A stretch of DNA of 64,000 nucleotides from Bolinopsis microptera (GCF_026151205.1 NC_087083.1:6984460-7048459); one strand, 5' to 3'; shown: positions 1-10,828, counted from the first letter of the stretch. A program made the numbers and translations. The notes: generated by a model from the sequence alone, not told the origin.

Positions 1-76
1 CAGGACATAGTCAATCCTGGCTCCTATTAATACTCCATCTGAAGTGAGTCCACTGCTTACCAGTGACTGTTCTGAA
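1..76 (-). pseudogene. Endonuclease fragment of the left-truncated unit
   Basis: Antisense sequence matching the N-terminal edge of the array's EN-RT frame: the KQWTHLSDGV and RSQIDYVL stretches of a LINE AP-type endonuclease. The rest of this copy lies outside the window. Confidence 0.8.
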
Positions 77-293
77 ACGAATGATTCCGTCGCCTCTAAC
101 TGTTTCACTAACCCTAATATCCAAGATCCAAGTGTTCACTCGGTACGGAAAATGCTCGTACACGATATACAGTTACAATATTTTATTCTAGCATTTGTCA
201 AACACTTTTAATTGCTCGTGTTTTGTCGGTATGTTATCTTCCAACTTGCTTGATATACACCGACACCGTTGCCTGTACTCCTACTTTGTAAAA
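77..293. other. Divergent spacer between EN-RT (-) and ORF1 (+) 5' ends
   Basis: About 215 bp separating the two oppositely oriented frames; it recurs before every ORF1 copy. It should contain the ORF1 leader. I see no canonical TATA box or other coding frame. The missing N-terminal two thirds of the endonuclease is not recognisable here. Confidence 0.6.
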
Positions 294-1157
294 ATGGATT
301 TTTCTCGTCGAACATCAACAGATTTTGAAAAGGAGTTTTTCGTAGCGATGAAATGAGAATTTGAAGATGTCGAAAAGGACAAAGCGTTTACAGAAACTGA
401 ACCATTCGATATTGATGGCCGTAACTAAAGATCCCTTTGCCTACTGCAGTTGAGAATCTTTCTAAGCTGATGACTAGTAATCTTGAACTAAGTGAAAGTG
501 CGGCCAGAACGATAGACAAACTTAATCAATCAGCTTAACTATCAGAAGACCAGATCAAACAGCATCAGAGCAACTCGACACTTCTAAAACAACTGTTTCA
601 TACCTAAACCGAGAAGAAAACAACCTGGAAGCGCGAGCGACATCGTAAGAAGAACTGCAAGATACTACAAGTACTCGTCGATCAACAGTATAAAGACACT
701 GTAAAAACCGTAGTTTGAATATGACATCAGTAGTTAGAATACATTATCACTACTGATGTACCGGAGAATTACACCCCTGATCCACACTTAGCTGGCAGAA
801 GAGGTGATTGAAATATTGGGAATCAATCGGAGTGATCCCTAAAGTTGTGGCAGCACATTCGATAGGGACTAAAACAACTTCATGCAGTGGTAAACCGAGA
901 CCGATAAAAGTGACATTTGGACTTTGTGCGGAATCAGTAAAAAGGTTCTAGCACGAGCAAGAAATTTAAAGAAATCTAAATGTACAATCGTACTACACAT
1001 GGTACATCACACCTGACAGAAGCAAGGGAAGGGGAAGAGACAGCTCATCAGAAACTAGTGTCAAAAGTAGAGGAAATGATCACTGCGCAGCAACAAAGGT
1101 ATCATTATATTAGAGATGCTGTCAAGAATTTCAGTGTAGATAAGATTAAGGTGTTAA
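294..1157 (+). pseudogene. LINE ORF1-like protein, unit 1 (reference description)
   Basis: Read as a majority of 17 copies, the frame has about 281 codons. Residues 1-110 are Lys/Glu/Gln-rich and coil-like (KLKSDQLNYQKDQIKQHQEQ near 74-93). The C-terminal part, about 147-281, has the pattern of LINE ORF1 nucleic-acid-binding domains: NFIIYDVPE (147-155), KPRPIKVTL, ITPDRSKEERAAH (about 235-247) and YIRDGKIFSVDK (about 267-278). ORF1 proteins of this kind bind element RNA as a chaperone in the RNP; that role is family knowledge. The start is the ATG followed by GATTTTTCC, the only one keeping all blocks in frame. A TAG at codon 146 (735-737 here) separates coil and C-terminal domain in nearly all copies. 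This copy is further broken by indels, for example at 340-360. Not expected to be functional. Confidence 0.8.
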
Positions 1158-1613
1158 CTCCAGTGTGTTTTTATATCTAAATAATTACTTTGATTTAAAT
1201 GTGTGAATGGTTCTTATTTATATCTGAATGCGTTTATATGTTAATTTTCCGACCGATAACGAAGAATTTTAATATTTAGAGGTTATAAAACTGCAACCGT
1301 GATTGTAACTCAGGTCTGTGATAACTTGTGGAGCACACATCGCTGAATAGCATCGCGGAGCAGGTCTCATCAAAGCTAGGTAATAAAATTTTTTTATATT
1401 TAGGGTTTTCTTTTTTCTGAGGACCCCTTACCAGTAGTTTTACTTTTTGTTGTTGTGTGCTACGGTAGCAGCGTTTCATTTTTTGGAAATATGGTTTGTT
1501 CTGATTAACAGATATCTTTATTTATCTAATTCTAATGTAATTTTCAATATTAGTAAACAATTAAACCAGTGTACCAAAAGCTGGTCCCCAACAAACGAAA
1601 TGATACAAACAAT
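1158..1613. other. Convergent spacer, AT-rich, no coding frame; possible small-RNA-like block
   Basis: This follows the ORF1 stop and recurs in all units. It contains TATAAAA (1284-1290), about 25 bp later a splice-donor-like AG|GT, and about 120 bp downstream of the TATAAAA a T-rich tract (1405-1416). Further on lies a conserved Sm-site-like ATTTTTTGG. No endonuclease N-terminus, poly(A) tail or known RNA is recognisable. It ends in CAAACAAT, the left target duplication of the MITE. Confidence 0.5.
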
Positions 1614-1742
1614 CAGGGACAAAAGAAATCGCGTTATTTTGGTCAAAAATCGCGGTAGAGCCAAACAAGACGACATAAAATTTGTCGCAAAGAAATGGAA
1701 AAATCAGATCCCCGCTACATCCTCGATTTCCTTTTGTCCCTG
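1614..1742. mobile_element. hAT-like MITE, unit 1 (reference description)
   Basis: The ends are CAGGGACAAAAG... and ...CTTTTGTCCCTG, near-perfect terminal inverted repeats of about 18 bp. They are flanked on both sides by CAAACAAT (1606-1613 and 1743-1750), an 8-bp target-site duplication. A CAGGG-type end with 8-bp duplication is the signature of the hAT superfamily. The majority length is about 131 bp with no coding capacity, so it is non-autonomous. AAAATCGCG occurs three times inside, like subterminal transposase-binding repeats. It lies at the 3' end of the antisense RT frame. Confidence 0.85.
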
Positions 1743-3675
1743 CAAACAATCTATTCGTATCTTGAGATCTCTACGCATATCCACTTCCATACAAGTTTCA
1801 TCAGGTGACAACGCTCCCCAATGCTATTAGCTTTCCTCACTCGAAGTCCTTCTCCCGAACTCTTTCAATCTACTACCCAAATATACAAAGTCATCGACTT
1901 CTCATGTTCTTCTCCCACTCCCAGCAACCAAGAGTCGGGTTATCATCATCTCTATGTTGATTCCCATGTACTTAGTTTTTCCCTCGTTTAGGTGGCTCCA
2001 ACGAGTTGGCCGCATTCCAGACTCCTGAGGAAAACTTGTGCCTCCGCAACACTAATCTGTTATAAGAGCAAGGTTTCGTCAGCAAAGTCCGCATCAGGAC
2101 CCTTGACAGCCGGATAGCGACAGCTTCTTCTAGGGTGAAGAGGTAAAACCCAAAGTCCCCTACCCCTAGGGACAAACCCATAAATGTAGTCAATTACGAT
2201 TATGAATAGGTAAAAAGGCGCCAAAGTGACCCTCCCTGCATCACTCTCCTGCTAGAATGAGGAAAGCTTCACTCAGACCATCATTGGTAATCACACGAAG
2301 ACAAATGTATCTGCTACATACTTTGTATCAAGACCTACAATCTCCTTGGTAAATCCATATGCCAGGAGATCTTCATGAGGAGTCCACGGTGACGCTCCGA
2401 ATACCTGTCTTGAAAATCAATGAAGAGCATTTAAACCGCTGTCAGTCTTATATCCGGGCTCCCTCGAATACCCTTCATCAGGCCAAGAATATGACTAGTT
2501 TGTTGACCTAGCCTCTCTCGAATCCGTTCTGATTGATCATAAGATGTCTTCCTGGCAGGTTATGATCCTGTTCAGTATCATCTTATTGAAGTCTTACTCA
2601 CTATAGATGTCAGTGCAATACCTCTGTATTATCGACATTGGTCAAATTCCCTTTCTTTGGAAACAGGCACGATGTTAAGGAGCTTCCATTGGTCAGGAAC
2701 CATCGCCATTCGATTAGTGCTTTATTGCAGAAGTCAAGATCAAATCAACAACATTCTACCCTCATCAGTACTTCATGGGCAACTCCACCTCTCCAAATGC
2801 TTTCCATCTTTAATCGATTATCGTAGCCTCCTCCAGTTCGGTGATGGTGAACATACCACACTGAAGTTATGTGGTGGATGTACGGCTGGTAATGTCCACT
2901 TCCTTCGTTTGGAACTACTGGAGGTTGTCCAAGTAGCTTGGAAAAGTAGTCTTTTCCAGGCTCTCAATCTACCCTCCTCAACTACCTCCCATCTACAAGC
3001 CCACATGGGCTCTTCTTTCCTCCCACTGACTCCCCATTTGTTTCTTGCATCCTATCTGGCTGCGTTTTCAGCTTTTACCTTATTTTCTGTTTAAGCACTC
3101 TTCTCCTACAATACAGTAGCATGCAGAGAGAGTGCTTTCTCCTCGCAACTGTCTGTCTGTTGTCTTACAAGGGATCCAATGAGGTCTCCTTGGCAGCAAA
3201 CAATTTCATCGTGGCTTCCTCTACTCTTGGGTCGTTGGCAGGATCGTCATACCGCTTCTAAGTGTTTATGGAAGATGCATCCATTTGCATACTTCACTGC
3301 TTCAATAAACATTCCATACTTAGTGGTGACGTCATTAGTAGTAGAGGACCTAGATCTAGTTGTTCCGCACTCAAGAGTTGCACTATACCTATTTCAGACT
3401 TCAACTCCATACTTGAACTGTAACTCTTATCAAGATGAGCGACTGAAGTCGTAACGTGTGTCCCGTGTGGACTTATGCTCTTTTCGAAGACTGAGCTTTA
3501 CAGTTTGCGAGTACTGCCCGATGGTCAGAGCCCAGGGATTATAAAGATGTTGAATGGCTCGGTTGTTCTTTATTTGAGCTCCTCCACTTCTTCCGTACCA
3601 GGACATAGTCAATCTGGCTCCTAGTTAGTAATCCCCATCAGAGAGTGAGTCCACTGATACCAGGACTGTCTGAAA
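1743..3675 (-). pseudogene. LINE endonuclease-reverse transcriptase, unit 1 (reference description)
   Basis: Majority translation of about 610 codons. The C-terminal part of an AP-type endonuclease (residues 1-60) has RSQIDYVL and the catalytic SDHRAV (about 43-48; DNA near 3,511-3,530). A charged linker carries an in-frame TAG at about codon 132. The RT domain follows: WKHLNIVPVPKKG, YRGIALTSIV, motif A AVMLFIDFKKAF (Asp at about 410), motif B GDTLAPYLF (about 470-478), motif C DADFADD (about 514-520, DNA near 2,080) and LNEGKTKYMG. A shared extra base near KAKAL shifts the frame; the continuation VWKSDMRRDLKIRI is in the next frame and ends at the MITE target site. The N-terminal endonuclease is missing. 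In an intact LINE this enzyme nicks the target and copies element RNA there; this one is dead. The clade is not assigned. Confidence 0.88.
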
Positions 3676-3892
3676 AACGATGCAATCGTCGCCACTAACA
3701 GTTTCATCTAACCATAATATCCAAAATCCAAGTGTTCCCTCGTAGCGGAAAATGCAATCGTAACACGGTATACAGTTTACAATATTTTATTCTACTTTTG
3801 CAAACACTTTAATTGCTCGTTTGTCGTAGTGTTAATCTCAACTTGCAGTACACACCGCCACGTCGTGCTGTACGCCCTTAACCTTTGTAAAA

Positions 3893-4762
3893 ATGGATTT
3901 TTTCCGTCGAACAACTAACAGATTGGAAAAGGAGTATCGTTAGCGATGAATGAGATTTTGAAGATGTCAAAAGGACAAACGTTACAGAAATGAACTCATT
4001 CGATATTGATGCCGTAAATAAAGATCCCTTAGGGCTACTGCATTAGAGATCTTTCTAAGCTATGAAAAACTAGTAATCTTGAACATGATGAAAGTGCGGC
4101 CATACTGATAGACAAACTTAAAACAGATAGCTTAACCTTATCAGAAAGACCGGACAGATCAAACGCATCCGAGCAACTCGACTCTCTAAAACAACTGTTC
4201 ATACCGAGATGAAAACAGCCTGGAGCGCCGAGCGACATCGTGAAGAAGAACTGCAAGATCTCTACAAGTACTTCCGACGAACAACATAATAAAGACAGCT
4301 GTAAAAAAAAACCGTAGTTGAATATATATGACATCATAGTTAGAATTTCATTATCTACGATGTACCGGAGAATTACTCCTCCCCAGAACCACACTTAGTG
4401 GCAGAAGAGTGATTGACATTGATTTGGGAATCACGAGATGTGATCCAAAGTTTGTGGCAGCACAATTCGACTAGGACTAAAAACAACTCAGGCAGTGGTA
4501 AAACCGAGACCGAAAAAAAAATGGACATTGGCTTTTCGGAATCAGTAAAAAATTGTTCTTGCTCGAGCAAGAAATTTAAAGAAATCTAAATGTACAGCCG
4601 TACTACACATGGTACATCACACCAGACAGAAGCAAGGAAGGAAAGATAGCAGCTCATCAGAAACTTGTTGTCAAAGTAGAGGAAATGATCACTGCTCAGC
4701 AACAAAGTATCATTAAATAAGAGTACGGCAAGATTTTCAGTGTAGATAAGATTAAGGTGTAA
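3893..4762 (+). pseudogene. LINE ORF1-like protein, unit 2
   Basis: ATG and TAA ends are aligned with unit 1. The shared amber is at 4341-4343. Extra adenines near 4,305-4,313 and several one-base losses break the frame between the coil and C-terminal blocks. Confidence 0.78.
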
Positions 4763-5209
4763 CATCACAGTGTTTTTTATTATCTATATACATTAATTGA
4801 ATTTAAATGTGTGAATGGAAATTATTTATAGCTGATGCGTGAATTTTGTTAATTCGACCGATAACGAAGAAATTTTTAATTTATAGTAATAAAACTGCAA
4901 CCGGTGATTGAACTCAGTTATGTGATAACTTGTGGAGCACACATCCGCTGAATAGCAACGCGGAGCAGGTCTCATCAAGGCTAGGTATAATGTATATAGA
5001 AGGGTTTTCTTTTTCCTGAGGACGCCATACCAGTATTTTAACTTTTTGGTTGTGTGCTAACGGTACAGCGTTTCATTTTTTGGAAAAGTTGTATGTTCTA
5101 ATACAGAATCTATATTTATCTAATTCTATGTACTATTTCAATATTAGTAAACATTTTAACCATGTACCAAAAGCTGTGTCCCCAAACCAACAAAAATGTT
5201 ACAAACAAT

Positions 5210-5341
5210 CAGGGACAGAAAGAAAATCGCGATTATGTTATGGTCAAAAATCGCGGTAGAGCCAAACAGACACATAAAAATTGTCGCAAATATGGGAAAA
5301 AACGCGATCGCCGCACATGCCACGATTTCCTTTTGTCCCTG
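5210..5341. mobile_element. hAT-like MITE, unit 2
   Basis: Both CAGGGAC/GTCCCTG ends are present. The left duplication CAAACAAT is intact at 5202-5209; the right one has lost a base. Confidence 0.82.
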
Positions 5342-7247
5342 CAAACATCTATTCGTATCTTGAGATCTCTACGCATATCCGACTTCCAAACAAAGTTTCA
5401 TTCTGGTGACAAACGCTCCCAATGCCCTTAGCTTTCCTCACTTCGAGACCTTCTCCTAACCTCTCATTCTACTACCCAAATATAAAAAGTCATCCGACTT
5501 TCTCAATGTCTTTCTTCCACTCCCAGCAACCAGAGTCGGTTATCATCATCTCTATGTTTATTCCCCATGTACTTTAGTTTTCCCCTCGTTGAGGTGGAGT
5601 CCAACTGAGTAGGCCCCAGTTCCAGACTCCTGAGGAAATCTTGTGCCTCCGCAACACTATCTGTTATAATAACAAGGACGTCAGCAAGTCCGCATCATGA
5701 CCTTGACAGCCGGATAGCGACAGCTTCTCAAGGGTGAATGAGTAAACCCAAATCCCTACCCTCTATTATGGGAACAAACCCTTAAATGAGTCAATAACGA
5801 TTATGAAAGGTAAGGCCCCAAAATGTCTCCCTGCATCACTCCCTCTAGAATGAGGAATGCTTTCACTCAACCATCATTGTAATCACACGAGCAAATTTAT
5901 CTTGCATACATTCTATTGTATCAAGCCTACACAATCTCCTTGGAATTCCATATGCCAGGAGATCTTCATGAGGCGTCGCACGGTGTACGCTGCCAATGCC
6001 TTCTTGAAATCAATGAAGAGCATTAACCGCCGGTCAGATCTTTATCCTGGCTCCCCGAAGTACCCATCTCAGGCCAAGAATATGACTATTGATGACCCAA
6101 CTCTCTCGAATCCGATCTGATTGATCCTAAGATGACTCCATGTCAGGTTTGATCCTGTTCAGTATCAACATATGAGAGTCTTACTCACATAGAGAAATCA
6201 GTGCAATACCGTCTGTAGTTTCTACTTTGTCAAATTCCCTTTCTTTGGAACATGCACGATGTTAAGGTGCTTCCATTGGTCAGGAACATCGCCTATCAAG
6301 TAGTGCTTTATTGCAGAATTCAAGGATCAAATTCAACAACATCACCCTCATCAGTACTTCAGGGGCAACTCCAATCCTCTCCAAATGCATTTCCTTCTTT
6401 AATCGATTTCGTAGCCTCCTCCAGATCGTGTTGGAGAACATACCACACAGATGTAATTGTGGTGGATGAACGGCTGGTATGTCCACATCTTCGTTGGAAC
6501 TACTGGAGTTGTCCAAGAAGCTTGGTAAGTAGACTTCCAGGCTCTCAATCTACCCTCATCTACTACCTCCTTCAAACAAGGCCACATGGCTTCTTCTATC
6601 TCCCACTGACTCCATTTGTTCTTTGCATCTATCGGCTGCGTTTCAGCTTTACTTATATTCTGTTTAAGCAGCTCTTCCTCTACAAATAGGGTTAGCATGG
6701 CAGAGAGAGTGTCTTTCTCCTCGCAACTGTCTTCTGGTAGTCCTTTCACAAGGATCCAGATGGTAGGTCACCTTGGCAGCAAACAATTTAGCTTCGCTTC
6801 CTCTATACTCTTGGTCCTTGGCATGATCGACAACTCTTCTAAGGTTAATGTGGAATATTCTTCCTATTAGCATACTTCACTGCTTCAATATACTTTCCAT
6901 ACTTAGTGGTGACGTCATTAGTAGGACCTATAATCTATGTTCCTCACTCAGTGTGCACTATACCTCTTTCTAACTTCAACTCCATACTTGATCTGTAAAC
7001 TCTTGATCATTTGAGACGACTGAAGTCGTAACTGAGACCCTTGGTGGACTTAATGCTCTTTCGAAGAATCTTGAGCTTTACAGTTGCGAGTACTGCCCAT
7101 GGTCAAGCCCAGGAATTTAAAAGTTGAATGCTCGGTGTTCTTTATTGAGCACCTCCACACCTTCCGTACCAGGACAAATCAATCTCGGCTCCTAGTTTAG
7201 TACTCCATCTGAGAGGTGAGTCCACTGCTTACCAGGACGTTCTGAAA
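5342..7247 (-). pseudogene. LINE EN-RT, unit 2
   Basis: Motif C lies near 5,680-5,690, where one A is missing and Phe-Ala is shifted. The endonuclease SDHRAV region is near 7,091-7,110, also with a deletion. The linker amber is present within CTTCTAAGG near 6,840. An antisense stretch around 6,400-6,700 still reads KATKSIKEG-like and VVDEGRLRAWK in pieces. Confidence 0.85.
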
Positions 7248-7463
7248 ACGATGAATCGTCGCCTCTAAACAGTTTCATCGACATATATCCAAGATATCCA
7301 AGTGTTCACTCGGAAGCGGTGGGAAAATGCATCGAAACACGGTATACAGTTACAATATTTTATACTAGCTTTTGCCAACACTTTCATTGTCTGTTGTCGT
7401 AGTGTTATCTCAACTTGCTGTTACACCGACACTTCGTGCAGTACAGCCTACCTTTTTTGTAAA

Positions 7464-8336
7464 ATGGATTTTTTCCGACGAACTCTGAACATATTTTGAA
7501 AAGGAGTTATCGTTAGCGATGAATGAGATTTTGAAGATGTCAAAAGACAAGCGTTACAGAACTGAACCATTCGATTTATTGAGGCGGTACATAAAGATCC
7601 CTTGGACTACTGCAGTTGAGAATCTTTCTAAGCTGATGACTAGTACATCTTGAACTAATGTGAAGAGCCGGCCAATACGAATAGACAAACTAAAATCAGA
7701 TCAGCTTAACTATCAGAACGACCAGATATCAAACAGCATCAAGGAGCAACTCGACTCTTCTAAAACAACAGGTCATACCGAGATGAAAACAGCCTGGAGC
7801 GCGAGAGACATCGTGAAGAAACTGCAAGATATCTACAAGTACTCCGTCGATCAACAGTATAAAGACAGCTTGTAAAAACCGTAGTTGAATATGACAACAT
7901 GAAGTAAGACTTTCATTATCTACGATGTACCGGAGAATTACTCCCTGAATCCTCACTTATGGCAGAAGAGGTGATTGAATTGATTTGGGAATCATCAGGA
8001 TGTGATCCTAAAGTTGTGGACAGCACATTCGATAGGGACTAAAACAACTTTCAGGCAGTGTAAACCCGAGACCGATAAAAGTGACATTGGCTTGTGCGGA
8101 ATCAGTAAAAAGGTTCTTGCTCGATCAAGAAATTATAAAGAAAACTAAAAAAAAAAAAAAAAAACAATTTGTACAGCGTACTACACATGGACATCACACC
8201 TGACAGAAGCAAGGAGGAGAGAGCAGCTCATCAGAAACTTTTTGTTCAAAGAAGAGGAAATTGATCACCTGCACAGCAACAAGTATCTTATATTAGAACG
8301 CAAGATTTTCAGTGTAAGATAAGATTAAGTGTGTAA
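7464..8336 (+). pseudogene. LINE ORF1-like protein, unit 3
   Basis: A continuous stretch at 7660-7875 reads DKLKSDQLNYQ then LQDIYKYSVDQQYKDS, passing from the main frame into the alternative frame. An 18-A run at 8147-8164 replaces the normal AAATCTAAATG codons, and the amber site is scrambled here (about 7,897-7,908). Confidence 0.78.
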
Positions 8337-8774
8337 CATCCATGTTTTTTATATCTATATAATTACTTAGATTAAATGTGTGTGGATCTTAGTTATAGCT
8401 GATGCGTGATTTGTTAATTCGACCGATAACGAAGAAATTTTTAATTTAGAGTTATAAAAACTGCAACCGTGATTAGAAACTCAGGTAAGTGAAACTTGTG
8501 TGAGCACACAACGCTGAATACAATCGCGAGCAAGGTCTCATCAAGGCTATGTATAATGTATATGTATGGTTTTCTTTTTCTAGGACGCCTTACCAGTATT
8601 TTACTTTTTGTGTTTGAGTGCTACGGTACAAAGCGTTTCATTTTTTGGAAAATAGTGGTATGTCTATTACAGATATCTATATTATCTAATCTAATGTAAC
8701 TTTCAATATTAGTAAACATTTTAACCAGTTTCCCAAAAGCTGGTCCCCAAACAAACAGAAAATTTACAAACAAT

Positions 8775-8913
8775 CAGGGACAAAAGAAAATCGCGATTAT
8801 TTTGGTCAAAAATCGCGGTAGAGACATACAGACGACATAAAAATTTCCGCAAAGAATGGGAAAAATCGCGATCCCGCACATGCCTTGCTGAGCCTCGATT
8901 TCCTTTTGTCCTG
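8775..8913. mobile_element. hAT-like MITE, unit 3
   Basis: Both flanking CAAACAAT copies are intact (8767-8774 and 8914-8921). About 8 extra bases near the right end (around 8,885) make it slightly longer than the others. Confidence 0.83.
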
Positions 8914-10828
8914 CAAACAATCAAATCGTATCTTGAATCTCTACGCATATCCGACTTCCATACAAGTTTACATCTGGTGACACGCTCCCCAATGCCTTAG
9001 CGTTTCCTCACATCGAAGTCCTTTCTCCGAACTCTTCATTTACACCAAATATAACAAAGTCATCGACTTTCTCATGTTCTTCCCACTCCCAAGCAACCAG
9101 AGTCGGTTATCATCATCTCTATATGTTGATTCCCATGTACATATTTTCCCCCTCGTTGAGGTGGAGTCCAAACTGAGTTGGCCGCCATGTTCCAGACTCC
9201 TGATGACTCTTGTGCCTCCCAACACTATCTGTTATAAGAGCAAGGTCGTCAGCAAGTCCGCATCAGTGACTTGACAGCCGATAGGCGACCAGCTTCTTCT
9301 AGGGTGAAGAGTAAAACCCAAAGTCATCTACCCTCTAGGGACACCCTAAAATGTATCAATTACGATTATTAATAGTGTAAGGCGCCAAAGTGTCGCCTGG
9401 CATTCACTCCTGCTATGAATGAGGAATGCCTTCCACTCAGACCATCAATTGGTAATCACACTGAGCAAATGTATCTGCATACATTCCTTTGTATCAAGCT
9501 AACAATCTCCTTGGGATTCCATATGCCAGGAGGATCTACAGAGGAAGACCACGTGGACGCTGCCGAATGCCTTCTTGAAATCAATGAAGAGCATTACGCG
9601 TCATATCATTATCCCGGGCTCCCTCGAATACCTTCTCATCCAAGAAATGACTAGTTGTTGACCTACTCTTCTCTGAATCCTGTACGTGATTGATCCTTAA
9701 GATGTCTTCCATGCAGGTTTTGATCCTGTTTCAGTAATCATCTATTGAGAGTCTAACTCACATAGATGTCAAGCAATACCTCTGTAGTTATCTACTTTGG
9801 TCAAATTCCCTTTCTTTGGAAACAGCACGATGTTAAGGTGCTTCCATGTCAGAAACATCGCCATCCAGAGTCTTTATTGCAGAAGTCAAGGATTCAAATT
9901 CATCAACATCTACCTCTTCATACTTCAGGGGCAACTCCATCCTCCACTCCAAATGCCTTTCCTTCTTAATCGATATCGTAGCCTCCTCCATTCGGTGTTG
10001 GAGAACTTATCCCACAGATGTTTTGTGGAGGATGTACGGCTGGTAGAGTCCACTTCTTCGTTGAACTACTGGATGTTGTCCAAGTAAGCTTGGTAAAGTA
10101 GTCTTTCCATGCACTCCAATCTACCCTCTCACTACCTCCTTCCTCACAAGACCACATGGCTTTTCCATCTTTCTCTCCCACTGACTCCCCATTTGTTCTT
10201 GCATCTATCGCTGGCGTTTTCCGCTTTACTATTTACTGTTTAAAGCAGCCTCCACTACAATACGGTAGCATGCAGAGAGAGTGTCTTTTCTCCCGGCAAC
10301 TGTCTGTCTGTTTGTACTCTCAAAGGATCCAGAGGTAGTCTCCTTGGCAGCAACAATTTGCTCTGGCTTCCTCTACTCCCTTTTGGGTCGTGCAGGATCG
10401 TCATAACCGCTTCTAAGGGTTTATTTGGAAGATTGCTTTCCTATTTGCATACTTCAACTGCTTCAATAAACTTTCCATACTTAGTGGTGACGTCATTATA
10501 GGACCTAGATCTAGTTGTTCCTCACTCAAGAGTGCACTATACTTTTTTCTAACTTCAACTCCATACTTTGATCTGTACTCTTGATCAGTATTGAGACGAC
10601 TGAAGTCGTAACGAGTGACCCGTGGTGGACTTATGCTGTCATTCGAATACTGAGCATTACAGTTTCGAGTACTGCCCATGGTCAGAGCCCAGGAATTTAA
10701 AGAGTTGAATGGCTCGTGTTCTATATTGAGCTCCTCCACTTCTTCCGACCAGGACCATAGTCAATCTGGCTCCTATTAAGTACGCCATCTGAGAAGGTGA
10801 GTCCACTGCTTACCAGGAAGTTCTGAAA
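8914..10828 (-). pseudogene. LINE EN-RT, unit 3
   Basis: Motif C is near 9,248-9,258 (one A short). The endonuclease tail is well kept: an antisense run at 10,413-10,739 reads through TRYDFSRLNTDQEYRSKYG into the linker. Confidence 0.86.

Larger units (their letters stand above)
294..3892. repeat. Array unit 1 (3,599 bp)
   Basis: ORF1 294-1157, convergent spacer 1158-1613, hAT-like MITE 1614-1742, EN-RT 1743-3675 on the minus strand, divergent spacer 3676-3892. It is the longest full unit. Confidence 0.95.
3893..7463. repeat. Array unit 2 (3,571 bp)
   Basis: ORF1 3893-4762, convergent spacer 4763-5209, MITE 5210-5341, EN-RT 5342-7247 (-), divergent spacer 7248-7463. Confidence 0.95.

Noticed and set aside
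1300-1320. Spliced-leader RNA gene as a firm annotation
   Set aside because: The donor-like site and Sm-like site are about 190 bases apart, longer than usual, the predicted stems are weak, and no known leader matches. Kept only as a speculative finding.
1743-3675. Reverse transcriptase of an endogenous retrovirus or other virus
   Set aside because: AP-type endonuclease motifs (SDHRAV, RSQIDYVL) precede the RT, the FADD motif and GDTLAPYLF are LINE-like, and no LTR, gag, protease, integrase or envelope pieces occur.
8147-8164. A18 run as a LINE poly(A) tail marking a 3' end
   Set aside because: It lies inside ORF1 codons in one unit only and replaces unit sequence; no other copy has it.
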